Assembly: GCF_019744875.1 (NCBI RefSeq)
Contig: NZ_JAIETU010000002.1
Span: forward strand, 1,302,001-1,366,000
Direction: 5' to 3'
Origin: Hyphomicrobium sp.
GTDB taxonomy: Bacteria; Pseudomonadota; Alphaproteobacteria; Rhizobiales; Hyphomicrobiaceae
Length of the DNA: 64,000 bases
Each line of letters opens with the position of its first letter. The stretch's first letter is position 1. Below are positions 25,677-35,347 of the stretch, piece by piece. The translations under genes and the position numbers were made by a program. The notes below the pieces were generated by a model, which worked only from the letters and a program-made list of their open reading frames with translations, had not been told where the DNA came from and made no database searches.

Positions 25677-26711
25677 ATGACCCTACCCATCCGCCAAATC
25701 GCAGAACGCCTCGCGCAAAACGCCGAGGCCGTTTGCAGGCATTACCTCGATAACGGCCGCAAAAGCGGCCGTCACTGGATTGTGGGCGATGCTTACAACA
25801 CCAAGGGCCGCTCCATGTTCGTGCGGCTTGCGGGACCGACCTACGGGCCAGGCGCCGCCGGTAAGTGGACAGATGCCGCCTCAGGTGAACATGGAGACCT
25901 TCTCGACATCATTGCGTTGACCCTCAACATCAGCCTCTCTGAAGCCCGCGAGGAAGCCCTGCGCTTCCTGTCACTCCCCAGCACGGCACGAAAGCCCGAG
26001 CACCAACCCGTGGCGCGCAACAGCAGCCAGGCGGCGCGCCGCCTGTTCGCCGCATCAATGCCCATTACCTACACCCCCGGCGAAACCTACCTCCGCCGAA
26101 CACGCGGCATCACCTGCTCACTTGTAGTGCCTGCGTTGCGCTTCCATCCGCGCTGCTATCACCTCACCGACACCGGCCGCATGGAGCTCCCCGCCATCAT
26201 CGCCGCCATCACCGACAACGCGGGCGACATCACAGGCGTGCAACGCCTCTACCTTGCTCCCGACGGCTTGCACAAAGCCGCCATCGAGGAACCCAGGCGA
26301 TCACTCGGCGACCTGCTTGGAAACGCCATCCGCATCGGTGCCGTAACCGACGTCCTCGCCGCAGGCGAGGGATTGGAGACGATGCTGTCCATCCGCTCCC
26401 TGCTTCCCCACATGCCGGTTGTCGCCTGCGCGTCGGCCAACCACCTTGGCCTCTTCACCCCGCCGCCCGGCTTGAAGCGCCTCTACATCGCTCACGACCA
26501 CGGCCGCGCCGGAGTTGCAGCGGCCGAGCAGCTGCGAGCGGTCGCCACAGCGGCCGGCGTTGCTGTCGGGTTGCTGACACCGCCCGGCAAGGACGATTGG
26601 AACGCCGACCTCCGCGCCGTTGCGGCTGACGTCCTGCATAGGCTGCTCGCCCACCAGTTGGCCCGTGAGGATATGTCCATCCTTCCGGCACCGTCGACCG
26701 CATCATCCTGA
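25677..26711 (+). CDS. Toprim-domain primase-like protein
   Basis: A 344-residue protein. The N-terminal half (HWIVGDAYNTKGRSMFVRL, GKWTDAASGEHGDLLDIIAL) resembles the zinc-finger/accessory region of plasmid primase-like proteins (DUF7146 type) and the C-terminal half is a Toprim domain with AGEGLETMLSI (catalytic Glu) and LYIAHDHGRAG as the acidic strand. It may prime replication of transferred single-stranded DNA. The ATG is preceded by AGGAG. It opens an operon with DUF2493 and ParB-like genes, an order common on alphaproteobacterial plasmids and islands. Confidence 0.75.
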   Translation: MTLPIRQIAERLAQNAEAVCRHYLDNGRKSGRHWIVGDAYNTKGRSMFVRLAGPTYGPGAAGKWTDAASGEHGDLLDIIALTLNISLSEAREEALRFLSLPSTARKPEHQPVARNSSQAARRLFAASMPITYTPGETYLRRTRGITCSLVVPALRFHPRCYHLTDTGRMELPAIIAAITDNAGDITGVQRLYLAPDGLHKAAIEEPRRSLGDLLGNAIRIGAVTDVLAAGEGLETMLSIRSLLPHMPVVACASANHLGLFTPPPGLKRLYIAHDHGRAGVAAAEQLRAVATAAGVAVGLLTPPGKDDWNADLRAVAADVLHRLLAHQLAREDMSILPAPSTASS

Positions 26712-26836
26712 CCGCGCTGCTCTCAGCAAGGGCCGTCCCCCGCTTCATATCGGCCACCTCCCGCCTTTCGAGCTGGCGAAGGAGGCCAGAGGCGGGTCCG
26801 GGCGCAACGGCTGCGCCGTCCTCCACGTTGTTCCGG

Positions 26837-26859
26837 CCGCGCGCGAAGAACGCGCGCGG
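26837..26859. repeat. Perfect 9-bp GC hairpin in a non-coding spacer
   Basis: CCGCGCGCG-AAGAA-CGCGCGCGG, within the 237-bp spacer between the primase-like and DUF2493 genes. The spacer shows no gene. A protein-binding or RNA role is possible. Confidence 0.55.
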
Positions 26860-26948
26860 TGCTGCCCGCAACGCGCCCCCGGCAAGAGCTTCGCCAGAAA
26901 GGCAGGGAAGAGGCCCCTGTCTAAGAAGCGACGGAAAAGTTACAGCCC

Positions 26949-27896
26949 ATGTCCACCCTCGCGCGCCCCTCAGGCTATCCCTCCTCGACCGCAACCGCCC
27001 GCGTCACCGACGCTCTCGCCCTCTACGGCCACCACGGCCACTACGACGAACCCGAGCACCGCCCGTTCCCAACGGAAGACCTCCTGGACGGTATCGTCGC
27101 CGGCCTCTTCGACGGCATCGCGCAGCCGCTCGCGGAAACCGCCCTGCAAACCGACATCGCCGACCTGCTCTGGTCGCTCACCGACCTCTTCCACCGCAAG
27201 ACCGACCGCGTGCAACGCTTCCTCGACGACAACGAGATGAAGCAGCGCGCCGCGCAGGAGCAGCAGGACGGATCGGAAATATCATCGGTCGCCCTCGAGC
27301 GCCTCATCGAGAAGGGCCAGCTGCTGCTGGAGAAGCGCGCCGCTTTCGAACGCATGAGAGACCAAGCGGCCCAGCAGTATGAGGACCACACCGGCTCCCC
27401 CTGGCGCCCACGGTCCGGCTCCAAGGTCAACCACCGCAAGAATACCGCCGCCGTCATCGACAGCCGAAACTACATCAGCGCAAAGCGGCGCGCGGAAACC
27501 GAAGTGATGCTGCCCGCCGGCCCAAAGGTCGCCTTCGCCGGTGGCCCGGATTACAACGACCATATCGCCATCTGGGCCGTGCTGGACAATGCCCACAAGA
27601 AGCATCCCCACATGGTACTCATCCACGGCGGCACCGACCGCGGTGCCGAGGCCATCGCCACCGCATGGGCTGCCAACCGCAAGGTCACCTGCGTCACCTT
27701 CAAGCCTGAATGGACACGCGACGGCAAGGCTGCGCCCTTCAAGCGCAATGACCGCATGGTGGAGGTCATGCCCATCGGCCTCATCGTCTTCCCCGGCAAC
27801 GGCATCTCCGAAAACCTGGCCGATAAAGCGAAGCGCCTCGGCATTGCCGTGACACGGCCAGTTGCGCAAAAGGCGCCGCTGAGGACGCGGCCCTAG
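26949..27896 (+). CDS. DUF2493 (SLOG/Rossmann-like) protein
   Basis: A 315-residue protein. After a helical N-terminal region (about 1-160) comes a DUF2493 domain: KVAFAGGPDYNDHIAIWAVLD, then MVLIHGGTDRGAEAIATAWAA, VTCVTFKPEW and PFKRNDRMVEVMPIGLIVFPGNG. The GG-x-D/N and HGG-x-D-RGAE motifs belong to the SLOG superfamily of nucleotide-binding Rossmann folds. Proposed roles include sensing nucleotide-derived ligands. It is the middle gene of the maintenance operon. Confidence 0.8.
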   Translation: MSTLARPSGYPSSTATARVTDALALYGHHGHYDEPEHRPFPTEDLLDGIVAGLFDGIAQPLAETALQTDIADLLWSLTDLFHRKTDRVQRFLDDNEMKQRAAQEQQDGSEISSVALERLIEKGQLLLEKRAAFERMRDQAAQQYEDHTGSPWRPRSGSKVNHRKNTAAVIDSRNYISAKRRAETEVMLPAGPKVAFAGGPDYNDHIAIWAVLDNAHKKHPHMVLIHGGTDRGAEAIATAWAANRKVTCVTFKPEWTRDGKAAPFKRNDRMVEVMPIGLIVFPGNGISENLADKAKRLGIAVTRPVAQKAPLRTRP

Positions 27897-28021
27897 ATTT
27901 CTTCCGATGACCAGCCGCCCGACAATAGGGAGAGAAAGAGGAGGGGAAGGGGGTCGGGTGACAGAGCAAAAGGCTGGGGAGAGGCCCTCGCCGGCACCGT
28001 CACCACAAAAGGAAAACTCCC

Positions 28022-29842
28022 ATGACCCTCGACGCCCGAACCGCGCCACAAGCCAACGGTGAAGTAACAGCGCCCGCACTACCCGCACCGCGCCCGTTCA
28101 AGCGGGAAATCCGCGAGGTTCCCTTGCCCAGCCTCGTGTTCTCGAAAATCAACGTGCGGAAGCACAAGGACAAGGACGTGGACTCGCTGGCCGCGACCAT
28201 CGCTTCTGCGGGCTTGCTCCAGCCCATCGGCATCCGCCAGCAAGCTGACGGCACCAACGAGGTGGTGTTCGGTGAACGCCGCACCCTCGCCATCCGCAAG
28301 CTCAACGCCAAGGGCCATCCCGGCACCGATATGGTTCCGGCCGTGGTTCTCGAACCCGGTGACGATGCCGCCGCCATCGAGGCATCCTTCATCGAGAACG
28401 CCGAACGACTGCCCATGGACGAAATGGACCAGTACGAGGTGTTCGCCGCCCTTCAAAAACAGGGGCGCGAAATCTCCCACATCGCCTTCACGTTTGGATG
28501 CACCGAGCAGTTGGTGAAAAGGCGCCTGGCCATCGGCAACCTGCTTCCGAAAATCCGCCAGATGTACCGCAACGAAGACATCGGGGCGAAGGAACTGCAG
28601 CTGCTGACCATGGCCACCGCCGCCAAGCAGAAGCAGTACCTGAAAGCTTTTGAAACCGGAAATGACTTCCCGCAGTCGTGGCAGCTCAAGGAATGGCTGC
28701 TCGGTGGTGCCGCCATCAAGACCAGCGTGGCCATCTTCGACCTCGCCGACTACAAGGCGCCCATCGCCAACGACCTCTTCGGGGAAGACGCCTACTTCAC
28801 CAGTGCCGATCTCTTCTGGCAGCTCCAGAACGAGGCCATCGCCAAACAGAAAGACGCGCTGGAAACGTCAGGCTGGGCCGAGGTTCACCTGCTCGAACCG
28901 GATCAGCACTTCCACCGCTACACTTACGCCGACCTTTCCAAAGCCAAGGGCGGTCACGTCTACATCGTCGTGAAGCCCAGCGGTGAGGTGGAACTCCACA
29001 AGGGCCTCATCACCACCGCCGAACTCAAGAAGCTCGAACGGAAGGCGGAGAAGGGAAGCGGCGCGGAGGAAACAGAAGCCGAAACCATAGGCAAGGAGGA
29101 CGCGCCGCAAAGGCCGGAACTTTCCGAACCGTTGGCCAACTACATCGACCTTGTGCGCCATTCCGCCGTGCGCGCCGAACTCGCCAAGACGCCGAAGCTG
29201 GCCTTGCGGCTTGCAGTGGCACAGCTCATCGCCGGATCTACGCACTGGTCCATCAGCGCCGAAGGACGCCAACCGGCCAACGCGGCGATTGCCACCGCTC
29301 TGAAAGATCTGCCGACCGAAATGATGTTCAAGGACATCCGCGCCAAGGCCAAGGCACTGCTGCCGAAGGGCTCCAAACGCGATGCCATCTACATGGGTGA
29401 CAAGGGCGCCATCCGCTGCCCTTCCCATGGCGAGCGCGTGGTAGTCATTCTCGCCCACCTGCAGACGTTACCCGACAACGACGTGCTCGCCATCCTCGCC
29501 TCGCTCACCGCCGAAACCCTCGCCCTCGGGACCGAGGTGGTCGACACACTCGGCGCCACCATGGGCGTCACCATCGACAAGCTTTGGCAGCCCGACGACA
29601 CCTTCTTCGACCTCACGCGCGACAAGGAGGTGTTAAACGCCATGCTCGCGGAAGTGATCGGCAAGGATGCCGCCGCAAGCTACCTCACGGGCACCGGCAA
29701 GGCGAAGAAGGAGATCATCAAGAAAGCCCTCAGCGGTGACGGCCGCAAGAAGGTCGACGGATGGTTGCCGCGCTGGTTTGCCTTCCCCGCAACCGGCTAC
29801 ACCAAGCGCAAGATGACAAAGGTTCAGCGCAGCAAAGCCTAG
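28022..29842 (+). CDS. parB: ParB/RepB-like partition protein
   Basis: A 606-residue protein with an N-terminal ParB-N domain: VPLPSLVFSKINVRKH, LAATIASAGLLQPIGIR, VVFGERRTLAIRKL and IEASFIENAERLPMDEMDQYEVF, followed by an HTH (HIAFTFGCTEQLVKRRLAIG). The long C-terminal part is unassigned, with an Ala/Glu-rich linker near 350. It is much longer than chromosomal ParB (about 300 residues) and like the large plasmid/island versions. No parA is adjacent. It ends in a strong terminator. AGGAAAA precedes the ATG. Confidence 0.85.
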   Translation: MTLDARTAPQANGEVTAPALPAPRPFKREIREVPLPSLVFSKINVRKHKDKDVDSLAATIASAGLLQPIGIRQQADGTNEVVFGERRTLAIRKLNAKGHPGTDMVPAVVLEPGDDAAAIEASFIENAERLPMDEMDQYEVFAALQKQGREISHIAFTFGCTEQLVKRRLAIGNLLPKIRQMYRNEDIGAKELQLLTMATAAKQKQYLKAFETGNDFPQSWQLKEWLLGGAAIKTSVAIFDLADYKAPIANDLFGEDAYFTSADLFWQLQNEAIAKQKDALETSGWAEVHLLEPDQHFHRYTYADLSKAKGGHVYIVVKPSGEVELHKGLITTAELKKLERKAEKGSGAEETEAETIGKEDAPQRPELSEPLANYIDLVRHSAVRAELAKTPKLALRLAVAQLIAGSTHWSISAEGRQPANAAIATALKDLPTEMMFKDIRAKAKALLPKGSKRDAIYMGDKGAIRCPSHGERVVVILAHLQTLPDNDVLAILASLTAETLALGTEVVDTLGATMGVTIDKLWQPDDTFFDLTRDKEVLNAMLAEVIGKDAAASYLTGTGKAKKEIIKKALSGDGRKKVDGWLPRWFAFPATGYTKRKMTKVQRSKA

Positions 29843-29862
29843 CCTTCCCGTCAAATCAGACA

Positions 29863-29898
29863 GGCCGCTTCTCGAAAGGGACGCGGCCTTTATCATTT
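29863..29898 (+). terminator. Rho-independent terminator after parB
   Basis: GGCCGC and GCGGCC arms are separated by a 14-base loop and followed by TTTATCATTTT, 20 bp downstream of the ParB-like gene. Confidence 0.8.
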
Positions 29899-29985
29899 TA
29901 GTGGCCTGCCGTGCGAATTCGCAAAGGGGGAGCCGATGGCTTAATTTCTTTGATCATTTGATTCGACACCGCACAGAGACCAAAT

Positions 29986-30715
29986 ATGTTCACAGATGAA
30001 GTGACGGAAAAGCTCGGCTTCTATGTCTACCGCCTGATTGACCCGCGGAACGGGGAAACGTTCTATGTGGGGAAGGGGTACGGCAACCGCGTGTTTGCCC
30101 ATCAAAAGGGGGCGCTTGCCGCCTCTGACGACGAGCAGACCGAGAAGCTCCGGAAATCCGCCAAATCTGCAGGGACGGATTCGAGGTGGCACACGTCATC
30201 CACCGGCACGGCCTCGACGAAGCAACCGCCCTTGAACTCGAAGCTGCCCTCATCGATGCCTACCCCGAAGCCCACAACATCGCGGGCGGCCGCTCTTCCG
30301 GTGAACGCGGCTTGATGCATGCCAAGCAGATCATCGAACGCTATGCTGCCCCCGAAACCGTGTTCCGGCATTCAGCGCTGCTCATCACCGTCAACAAATC
30401 CGTCCTCGAAAGGGATAGTGTCTACGACGCCGTCCGCTACGCCTGGAAGCTGGACCCCAGGAAAGCAAGGCAGGCCGATCTGATCATGGCCGTTGAACGA
30501 GGCCTCATCATCGGTGTCTTTGTTGCCGACGAATGGCACCCCGCAACACCCGTACACTTCCCGCACACGTCAGTGAACCGCGAGGGCCGTTGGGGTTCGT
30601 CGGACGTGAGGCACCGGAGAACATCGCCAAGCAATACTTGCGACACCGCATACCGGATTGGCTGAGAAAGCAGGGAGCGTCCAACCCCGTTCGCTACGCT
30701 GACAAGGTTGCTTAA
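29986..30715 (+). pseudogene. GIY-YIG nuclease-like gene with two frameshifts
   Basis: Three consecutive reading frames assemble one protein of about 240 residues. Frame 1 starts [19 protein letters not shown] with the GIY-YIG core and [14 protein letters not shown]; frame 2 continues [30 protein letters not shown]; frame 3 ends [16 protein letters not shown]. The breaks fit single missing bases: one A near 30154-30157 (CGGAAATCC) and one G in the GGGG at 30592-30595. This LEM-3-like GIY-YIG family is known from phage and island contexts. Either a decayed gene or two sequencing errors. RBS-like AGAGACC precedes the ATG. Confidence 0.75.
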
Positions 30716-30902
30716 GCTTCACGGGATAGCCGTAGCAGCGGTTCGACACAGCGAATCTCGCCGACGCATCAATGCGTATACAGAATAGGTTGCTTCGCAA
30801 GGCATTGTTATTGAGTTACATTCACGCATGCGAACTGTTTCCTGCGTCGCCTCAAGCGACTTCTCAAGAAAGTTCGAAACGATAGAAGATCCAGGGGGCG
30901 AC

Positions 30903-32690
30903 ATGACACCGACAAATAATGCAGCGGTTGCGGTGCCTCCAGCCGCACCAATCTTGCGCCGCCTAATCATCGAACGCTTCCGAGGTGTCCAATCGCTGAC
31001 ATGGCACCCAAACGCGGGTGTGAACATCATCCTTGGCGGCGGCGACGCAGGAAAGACGACCATCTTGGATGCTGTGGGTTTGCTGCTAAGCCCCACAAAT
31101 ACGACAGTCGTTTCCGATACCGATTATTGGCAACGGGAATACAACTCCGAGTTTCAAATTGAGGGGGTCTTTTCGTTTCCCTCCGGCAGCACCATCGGCC
31201 AACAACTGAATCCCTCCTGGCCATGGGAATGGGACGGCAAAGACCCGCAGGTACCTAAGCTGGCGGAGGATGGCAGTGCGGCCTCTCAGGATTTGGTCTA
31301 CCGCGCCAGGGTTCGGGGTACGACGGATATGGAGCTTGTCTATGAGCTCATGCAGCCCGATGACAGAATTTCCTCATTTTCAGTCGGACTGCGGCGTAGC
31401 ATTGGGCTTGTCCGCCTGAGTGGCGAGGACAGGAATGACCGGGACTTGCGTTTGATCCAGGGATCCGCCTTGGATCGGTTGCTGTCCGATGCCAGCCTGC
31501 GCTCACGCCTTGCCGAGAAAATGTCGGGCACCGACATAGGGGATGTTCTTAAGCAGGAAGCCAAGGACGCGCTTGAAAATCTCGATGGCGAGTTCAAGAA
31601 GCGCGCTCTACCCCATGGGCTCGATCTCGGTATCGCAGGCGGGCAGGGGTTCTCGATTGGTGCCTTGATCGGGCTCACGGCCAAACATCAGACTGTGGAC
31701 TTGCCCCTCTCGAGTTGGGGATCTGGTACGCGTCGGCTATCTGCCTTGGCCATCGCGGAACAACATAAGAGCGCCTTTCCGATCACCCTGGTGGACGAGG
31801 TAGAGCGTGGGCTGGAACCATATCGTCAACGGGACCTTGTCAAAAAACTGGAAGAGGCTGCCTCACAGGTCTTTCTAACGACCCACAGCACCTCCGTTCT
31901 GGCAGCAACGACCAAATCCTCCGTTTGGTATGTCGACGCTAAGGGAAAGATCAGGCCGTTAGGCGCCGACAAGATTGCGCTGTTCCGTAAAGGCCAACCG
32001 GAAACATTCCTCTGCCGGTTTGCCATCGTTGCCGAGGGCGCCACGGAAATGGGCTTTGTCACGTACCTCTTAGAAAAGGCCTTAGGCGCTACCCTTGAGC
32101 AATTCGGCATTTTCGTTGCCGATGGCAACGGTAACGAAAACACCCTGCGACTGCTGCAAGCCTTGTCGGAGGGTGGCCTCGCATTCGGTGGCTTCGCGGA
32201 TAACGAAGGCACTTACCCTGACATCTGGAAAGGCCTCTTGGAGAAGCAAGGCAGTCTCTTGTTCCGATGGCCCAGCGGTTGCGTGGAAGAAAACGTGTTT
32301 GCTGCCATCCCTGCCGACAAGGTGGTGAAGCTATTTGAAGATCCGGATGGCCTCTCGGGTATCCGCCTAAGAACCATGGCGGACAGGCTTGGAACCACCG
32401 CCAAGGATCTTACCACCATCACCACAGCCGCAGGTGACAAGCTGATAGCCGTGATGATCGATGCGGCGACGGGTAAGGTTCCGGATGACAAGAAAGAGGA
32501 CAAGGAGGAGAAGAAAAAGTTCAAAAACCACCAGACTTCTTGGTTCAAGTCGTATCTGGGCGGGCGCGAGCTTGCTGAAAAGATGATTGCCCTTGGCGCC
32601 TGGCCATCGCTTTCCCCGCAGATCCTTCCGTTCCTCAATGCTGTGCGTGGCGTGGTCGGCCTGCCAGCCACTACGGACCTTCCGTCGTGA
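30903..32690 (+). CDS. gajA: Gabija-type OLD-family ATPase/Toprim nuclease (GajA-like)
   Basis: A 595-residue protein. Residues 15-340 form an ABC-type ATPase: IERFRGVQSLTWHPN, Walker A GGGDAGKTTIL, signature-like LSSWGSGTRRLSAL, Walker B ITLVDEVERGLEP and the switch VFLTTHSTSVL. The C-terminal part has a Toprim domain with VAEGATEMGFV and FVADGNGNE. Class 2 OLD nucleases pair with a UvrD-like helicase and form the Gabija anti-phage system; size and order match. The ATG preceded by AGGGGGCGAC is preferred to one 75 bases upstream. It overlaps the helicase gene at GTGA. Confidence 0.85.
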   Translation: MTPTNNAAVAVPPAAPILRRLIIERFRGVQSLTWHPNAGVNIILGGGDAGKTTILDAVGLLLSPTNTTVVSDTDYWQREYNSEFQIEGVFSFPSGSTIGQQLNPSWPWEWDGKDPQVPKLAEDGSAASQDLVYRARVRGTTDMELVYELMQPDDRISSFSVGLRRSIGLVRLSGEDRNDRDLRLIQGSALDRLLSDASLRSRLAEKMSGTDIGDVLKQEAKDALENLDGEFKKRALPHGLDLGIAGGQGFSIGALIGLTAKHQTVDLPLSSWGSGTRRLSALAIAEQHKSAFPITLVDEVERGLEPYRQRDLVKKLEEAASQVFLTTHSTSVLAATTKSSVWYVDAKGKIRPLGADKIALFRKGQPETFLCRFAIVAEGATEMGFVTYLLEKALGATLEQFGIFVADGNGNENTLRLLQALSEGGLAFGGFADNEGTYPDIWKGLLEKQGSLLFRWPSGCVEENVFAAIPADKVVKLFEDPDGLSGIRLRTMADRLGTTAKDLTTITTAAGDKLIAVMIDAATGKVPDDKKEDKEEKKKFKNHQTSWFKSYLGGRELAEKMIALGAWPSLSPQILPFLNAVRGVVGLPATTDLPS

Positions 32691-34210
32691 CCGATGAATC
32701 TGTTCACGCGGCATTACGTTCGGAAGCTGCACTGGTGGTCGTTGAGGCCCCGGGCGGATGCGGGAAGACCTTTCAAGGATCTGACTACGCCAAGGACATT
32801 GCTGCGGCCATCAAGCCAGGCCGACTACTGATTTTGACCCACACCCATGCTGCTTGCTCCATCTTTGACAAGAAGACCAAGGGAATTGGCTCGAACATCG
32901 AAATCCGCACGATCGACAGCCTCATTGCACAAATAGCCTCTGCCTATCATCGTGGGCTTGCGTTGCCCGCCGATGCTTCGGTTTGGGCCCGTCAGGCGGG
33001 AGATGATGGATATGGGCTTTTAGGCGTCAAGGTAGCGGCGCTGCTGAAGCGTTACCCTTCGATCGCAGCAGCGTTGGCTCAGCGCTACCCCCTGATTGTT
33101 TGCGACGAACATCAGGATTGCAGCGGAGAACAACACGCGGTCATTGCTGCCATCCAGGCTGGTGGTGCGAGGCTTCGGGTATTCGCTGATCCGATGCAAA
33201 AGATCTTCAAGGATAAATCCTTCGTTGGCGGCTGCCTCCCCTGTGATTGGAATGTTCTGAAGGAAGAAGCCGACACGTTCGAAGAGCTAGATGTTCCGCA
33301 CCGTTGGAAGAACACCGACCCAGATCTCGGGAAGTGGATTCTCGGCGCCAGGGAGGCGCTAAAGGCTGGTGGCAAAGTGGATCTGGTAAACCGTCCAACG
33401 TCTGTAGTTGTCATCCGGGTCGATAACATCGCCAAGAAATATGGAGACGTCCTGCTTTCAACTGCGCACCGGAAGCCCATCGACGCTTTTATTGGAGCTA
33501 CCAACTCCTTGCTGGTCGTGGCGCATCACACACGAACCGCCTCGGCACTGAGAGCGCTCTTTTACCGTCAGATACCTCTATGGGAGGGGCATACCCGAAA
33601 AGGTTTGGAGAAGCTCATCGGGGTATTGAAGGAGCCTCAAACCACGACCGTCTTGGCGGCTGCTGTCGTCACCTTCATGGATGAAGTGGCAGTGGGGTTC
33701 AGTCCCTCCGCGTTCGGCGACCAATTTCAAGCGGAGGTAGCTGGAGGATGCACCACCAAGCGCAAGGCCGACACCAAACCAGCAAAGATACAGGCCCTTG
33801 CAAAATTGATTGTTGACGAGCCCGACTTTCGGGGCGTGGCTAAGGTGCTGCGCACGATTGGTGATCTCCGCGCATCAGATTCCGTCTTCAACGACATCAA
33901 GATTGACCACAGTAAGGAATTTTGGGAGGCCGCCCGGCTGGCTGAATATTCAACCGCGGAGGAGGGGTTCAACGCGCTGACGCACAAGCGGACCTATTCG
34001 AGACCAAGCCCACCACCCAAGGCAATCAGCACCATCCATAAGGCCAAGGGACTGGAATGCGATTGCGTAGTGCTGATGGCGTGTGACGACAAACAATTTC
34101 CTGATACGCCGGAGGCACGTTGCTTGCTCTATGTTGGCCTAAGCCGAGCCATGAATCGATTGATGATCGTGGTCCCAAATTCCAACCCGAGCCCGCTTTT
34201 GCAACTGTAG
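32687..34210 (+). CDS. gajB: UvrD/Rep-type helicase (GajB-like)
   Basis: A 507-residue SF1 helicase: motif I VEAPGGCGKTF at residues 19-29, motif II LIVCDEHQD, motif III-like LRVFADPMQKIF, motif V STIHKAKGLECDCVVL and motif VI YVGLSRAMNRLMIVV. The GTG start lies inside the upstream gene's stop, so production is coupled to the GajA-like protein. In Gabija, GajB senses single-stranded or nicked DNA and stimulates GajA; transferring that mechanism here is inference. It ends 38 bp before a convergent gene. Confidence 0.85.
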   Translation: MTDESVHAALRSEAALVVVEAPGGCGKTFQGSDYAKDIAAAIKPGRLLILTHTHAACSIFDKKTKGIGSNIEIRTIDSLIAQIASAYHRGLALPADASVWARQAGDDGYGLLGVKVAALLKRYPSIAAALAQRYPLIVCDEHQDCSGEQHAVIAAIQAGGARLRVFADPMQKIFKDKSFVGGCLPCDWNVLKEEADTFEELDVPHRWKNTDPDLGKWILGAREALKAGGKVDLVNRPTSVVVIRVDNIAKKYGDVLLSTAHRKPIDAFIGATNSLLVVAHHTRTASALRALFYRQIPLWEGHTRKGLEKLIGVLKEPQTTTVLAAAVVTFMDEVAVGFSPSAFGDQFQAEVAGGCTTKRKADTKPAKIQALAKLIVDEPDFRGVAKVLRTIGDLRASDSVFNDIKIDHSKEFWEAARLAEYSTAEEGFNALTHKRTYSRPSPPPKAISTIHKAKGLECDCVVLMACDDKQFPDTPEARCLLYVGLSRAMNRLMIVVPNSNPSPLLQL

Positions 34211-34248
34211 CGCTGAAGGTCACCAAAGGGGAAGCATCCTGCCGCCTT

Positions 34249-35247
34249 CTATTCTCCAGATGTCGCCGGGTTAGAGCGGTCCTTGTCATCCCATTTGGGC
34301 TTGGGAGTACGTTGCCCAAACACGCTTTGCGACACAACCAGATGCCCTTTGTCCTGAGGAAGGATGACGCTCTCCACGATGGGAGATTTGGCTGCGTACT
34401 CTTGCACCAAGCCTTCAGTGCCGGGGGCTTGCGAAAACACTGCCCGGTATCCGAACCGGCAGGTGAGTCGGTTGAACATCTCAACCTTGTCTACATCGCG
34501 GATATCGCCATGCCCCAAGCCGTTGCGTACGAACGCATCCCTGATCTCCGAATACCCGTAAAGCATTAGCTGAGGGGTTATCGGGAACTGGAAGGCGACT
34601 GGCCCTCCATTGCGGTCGATCGTGTAGGGAAGAAGCTCCTCATCAGCGAGGCGGGGATCAAAATAGACAACGGGGTTGTCGCTGGTCAGGAACGGCACGT
34701 CCGTTGTGTTGTGGAGAACCGCCAGCCCAAGCCGGTCCAGAACGGTGCCCATGGCACGCATGGCGGTGGGCATGGAGTGGATCGATTGGTGCGGATCGAT
34801 AGAGATAAGAGCCTGTTCAAGAATATCCTCCATGCCTTCCGGCTTCGGGGGAAGGAGGCCCATCTTGTCGAGTGTGAACGCCGCTGCACGGACTGATTCA
34901 GCCTGCATCTTCTCGAAGGCATCCCTGGCGGCGGGAACGCGCGCCCGCTGCAAGGCAATGAACTCATAGAGGTCGTCGATTTTGATTGGGCGTCGGTTAT
35001 GGATGGCATCGACGAGGGACGGCCACTTGTTCTCCACCGTGCCGAAGAAATCTTCCAACTTGTTGTTGTCCCTTCCGCCATCGGGAAGGGGCTGTGAATA
35101 GAAATACTTGTGAAATGCGGTGTTGTCTGGCGTTTGGTGAATAACCTTGCCCGGCTCATCCTTGAGGTGGATGTAAACCTTTCCGTCGTTGCCGGCGAAC
35201 CGCTTCAGGTAGGTTTGTGGGATGTAGTGGTGACGCTTTTTGTCCAT
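34249..35247 (-). CDS. DUF4238 protein
   Basis: A 332-residue protein starting with the DUF4238 hallmark HHYIPQTYLKRFA, followed by VIHQTPDNTAFHKYFYSQ, LEDFFGTVENKW and a C-terminal VPFLTSDNPVVYFDPR. The family is widespread next to defence genes, but its activity is unproven. Convergent with the Gabija pair. Its promoter region holds a 10-base C/G homopolymer and a TATACT only 6 bases before the ATG. Confidence 0.75.
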   Translation of the reverse strand: MDKKRHHYIPQTYLKRFAGNDGKVYIHLKDEPGKVIHQTPDNTAFHKYFYSQPLPDGGRDNNKLEDFFGTVENKWPSLVDAIHNRRPIKIDDLYEFIALQRARVPAARDAFEKMQAESVRAAAFTLDKMGLLPPKPEGMEDILEQALISIDPHQSIHSMPTAMRAMGTVLDRLGLAVLHNTTDVPFLTSDNPVVYFDPRLADEELLPYTIDRNGGPVAFQFPITPQLMLYGYSEIRDAFVRNGLGHGDIRDVDKVEMFNRLTCRFGYRAVFSQAPGTEGLVQEYAAKSPIVESVILPQDKGHLVVSQSVFGQRTPKPKWDDKDRSNPATSGE

Positions 35248-35253
35248 GCTTCA

Positions 35254-35292
35254 AGTATAGCGGACCTGTTGCGGTGCTGGCACCCCCCCCCC
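35254..35292 (-). promoter_or_regulatory. Candidate promoter of the DUF4238 gene with a poly-G tract
   Basis: On the minus strand a TATACT (-10-like) ends 6 bases before the ATG, implying a leaderless or near-leaderless transcript. A run of ten G (35283-35292 on the plus strand as C) lies about 24 bases upstream of the -10, at the outer edge of where a -35 would sit; the -35 itself (TGCCAG) is poor. Length changes in the run could alter expression. Confidence 0.35.
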
Positions 35293-35347
35293 TGTCGCAC
35301 TTCTGAACATATCCGATGTTATGTTCTAGACAGGAAAGCGGCCCTTT

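Noticed and set aside
30828-30902. Upstream start for the GajA-like protein
   Set aside because: The later ATG has a much better ribosome site (AGGGGG) and gives the family N terminus.
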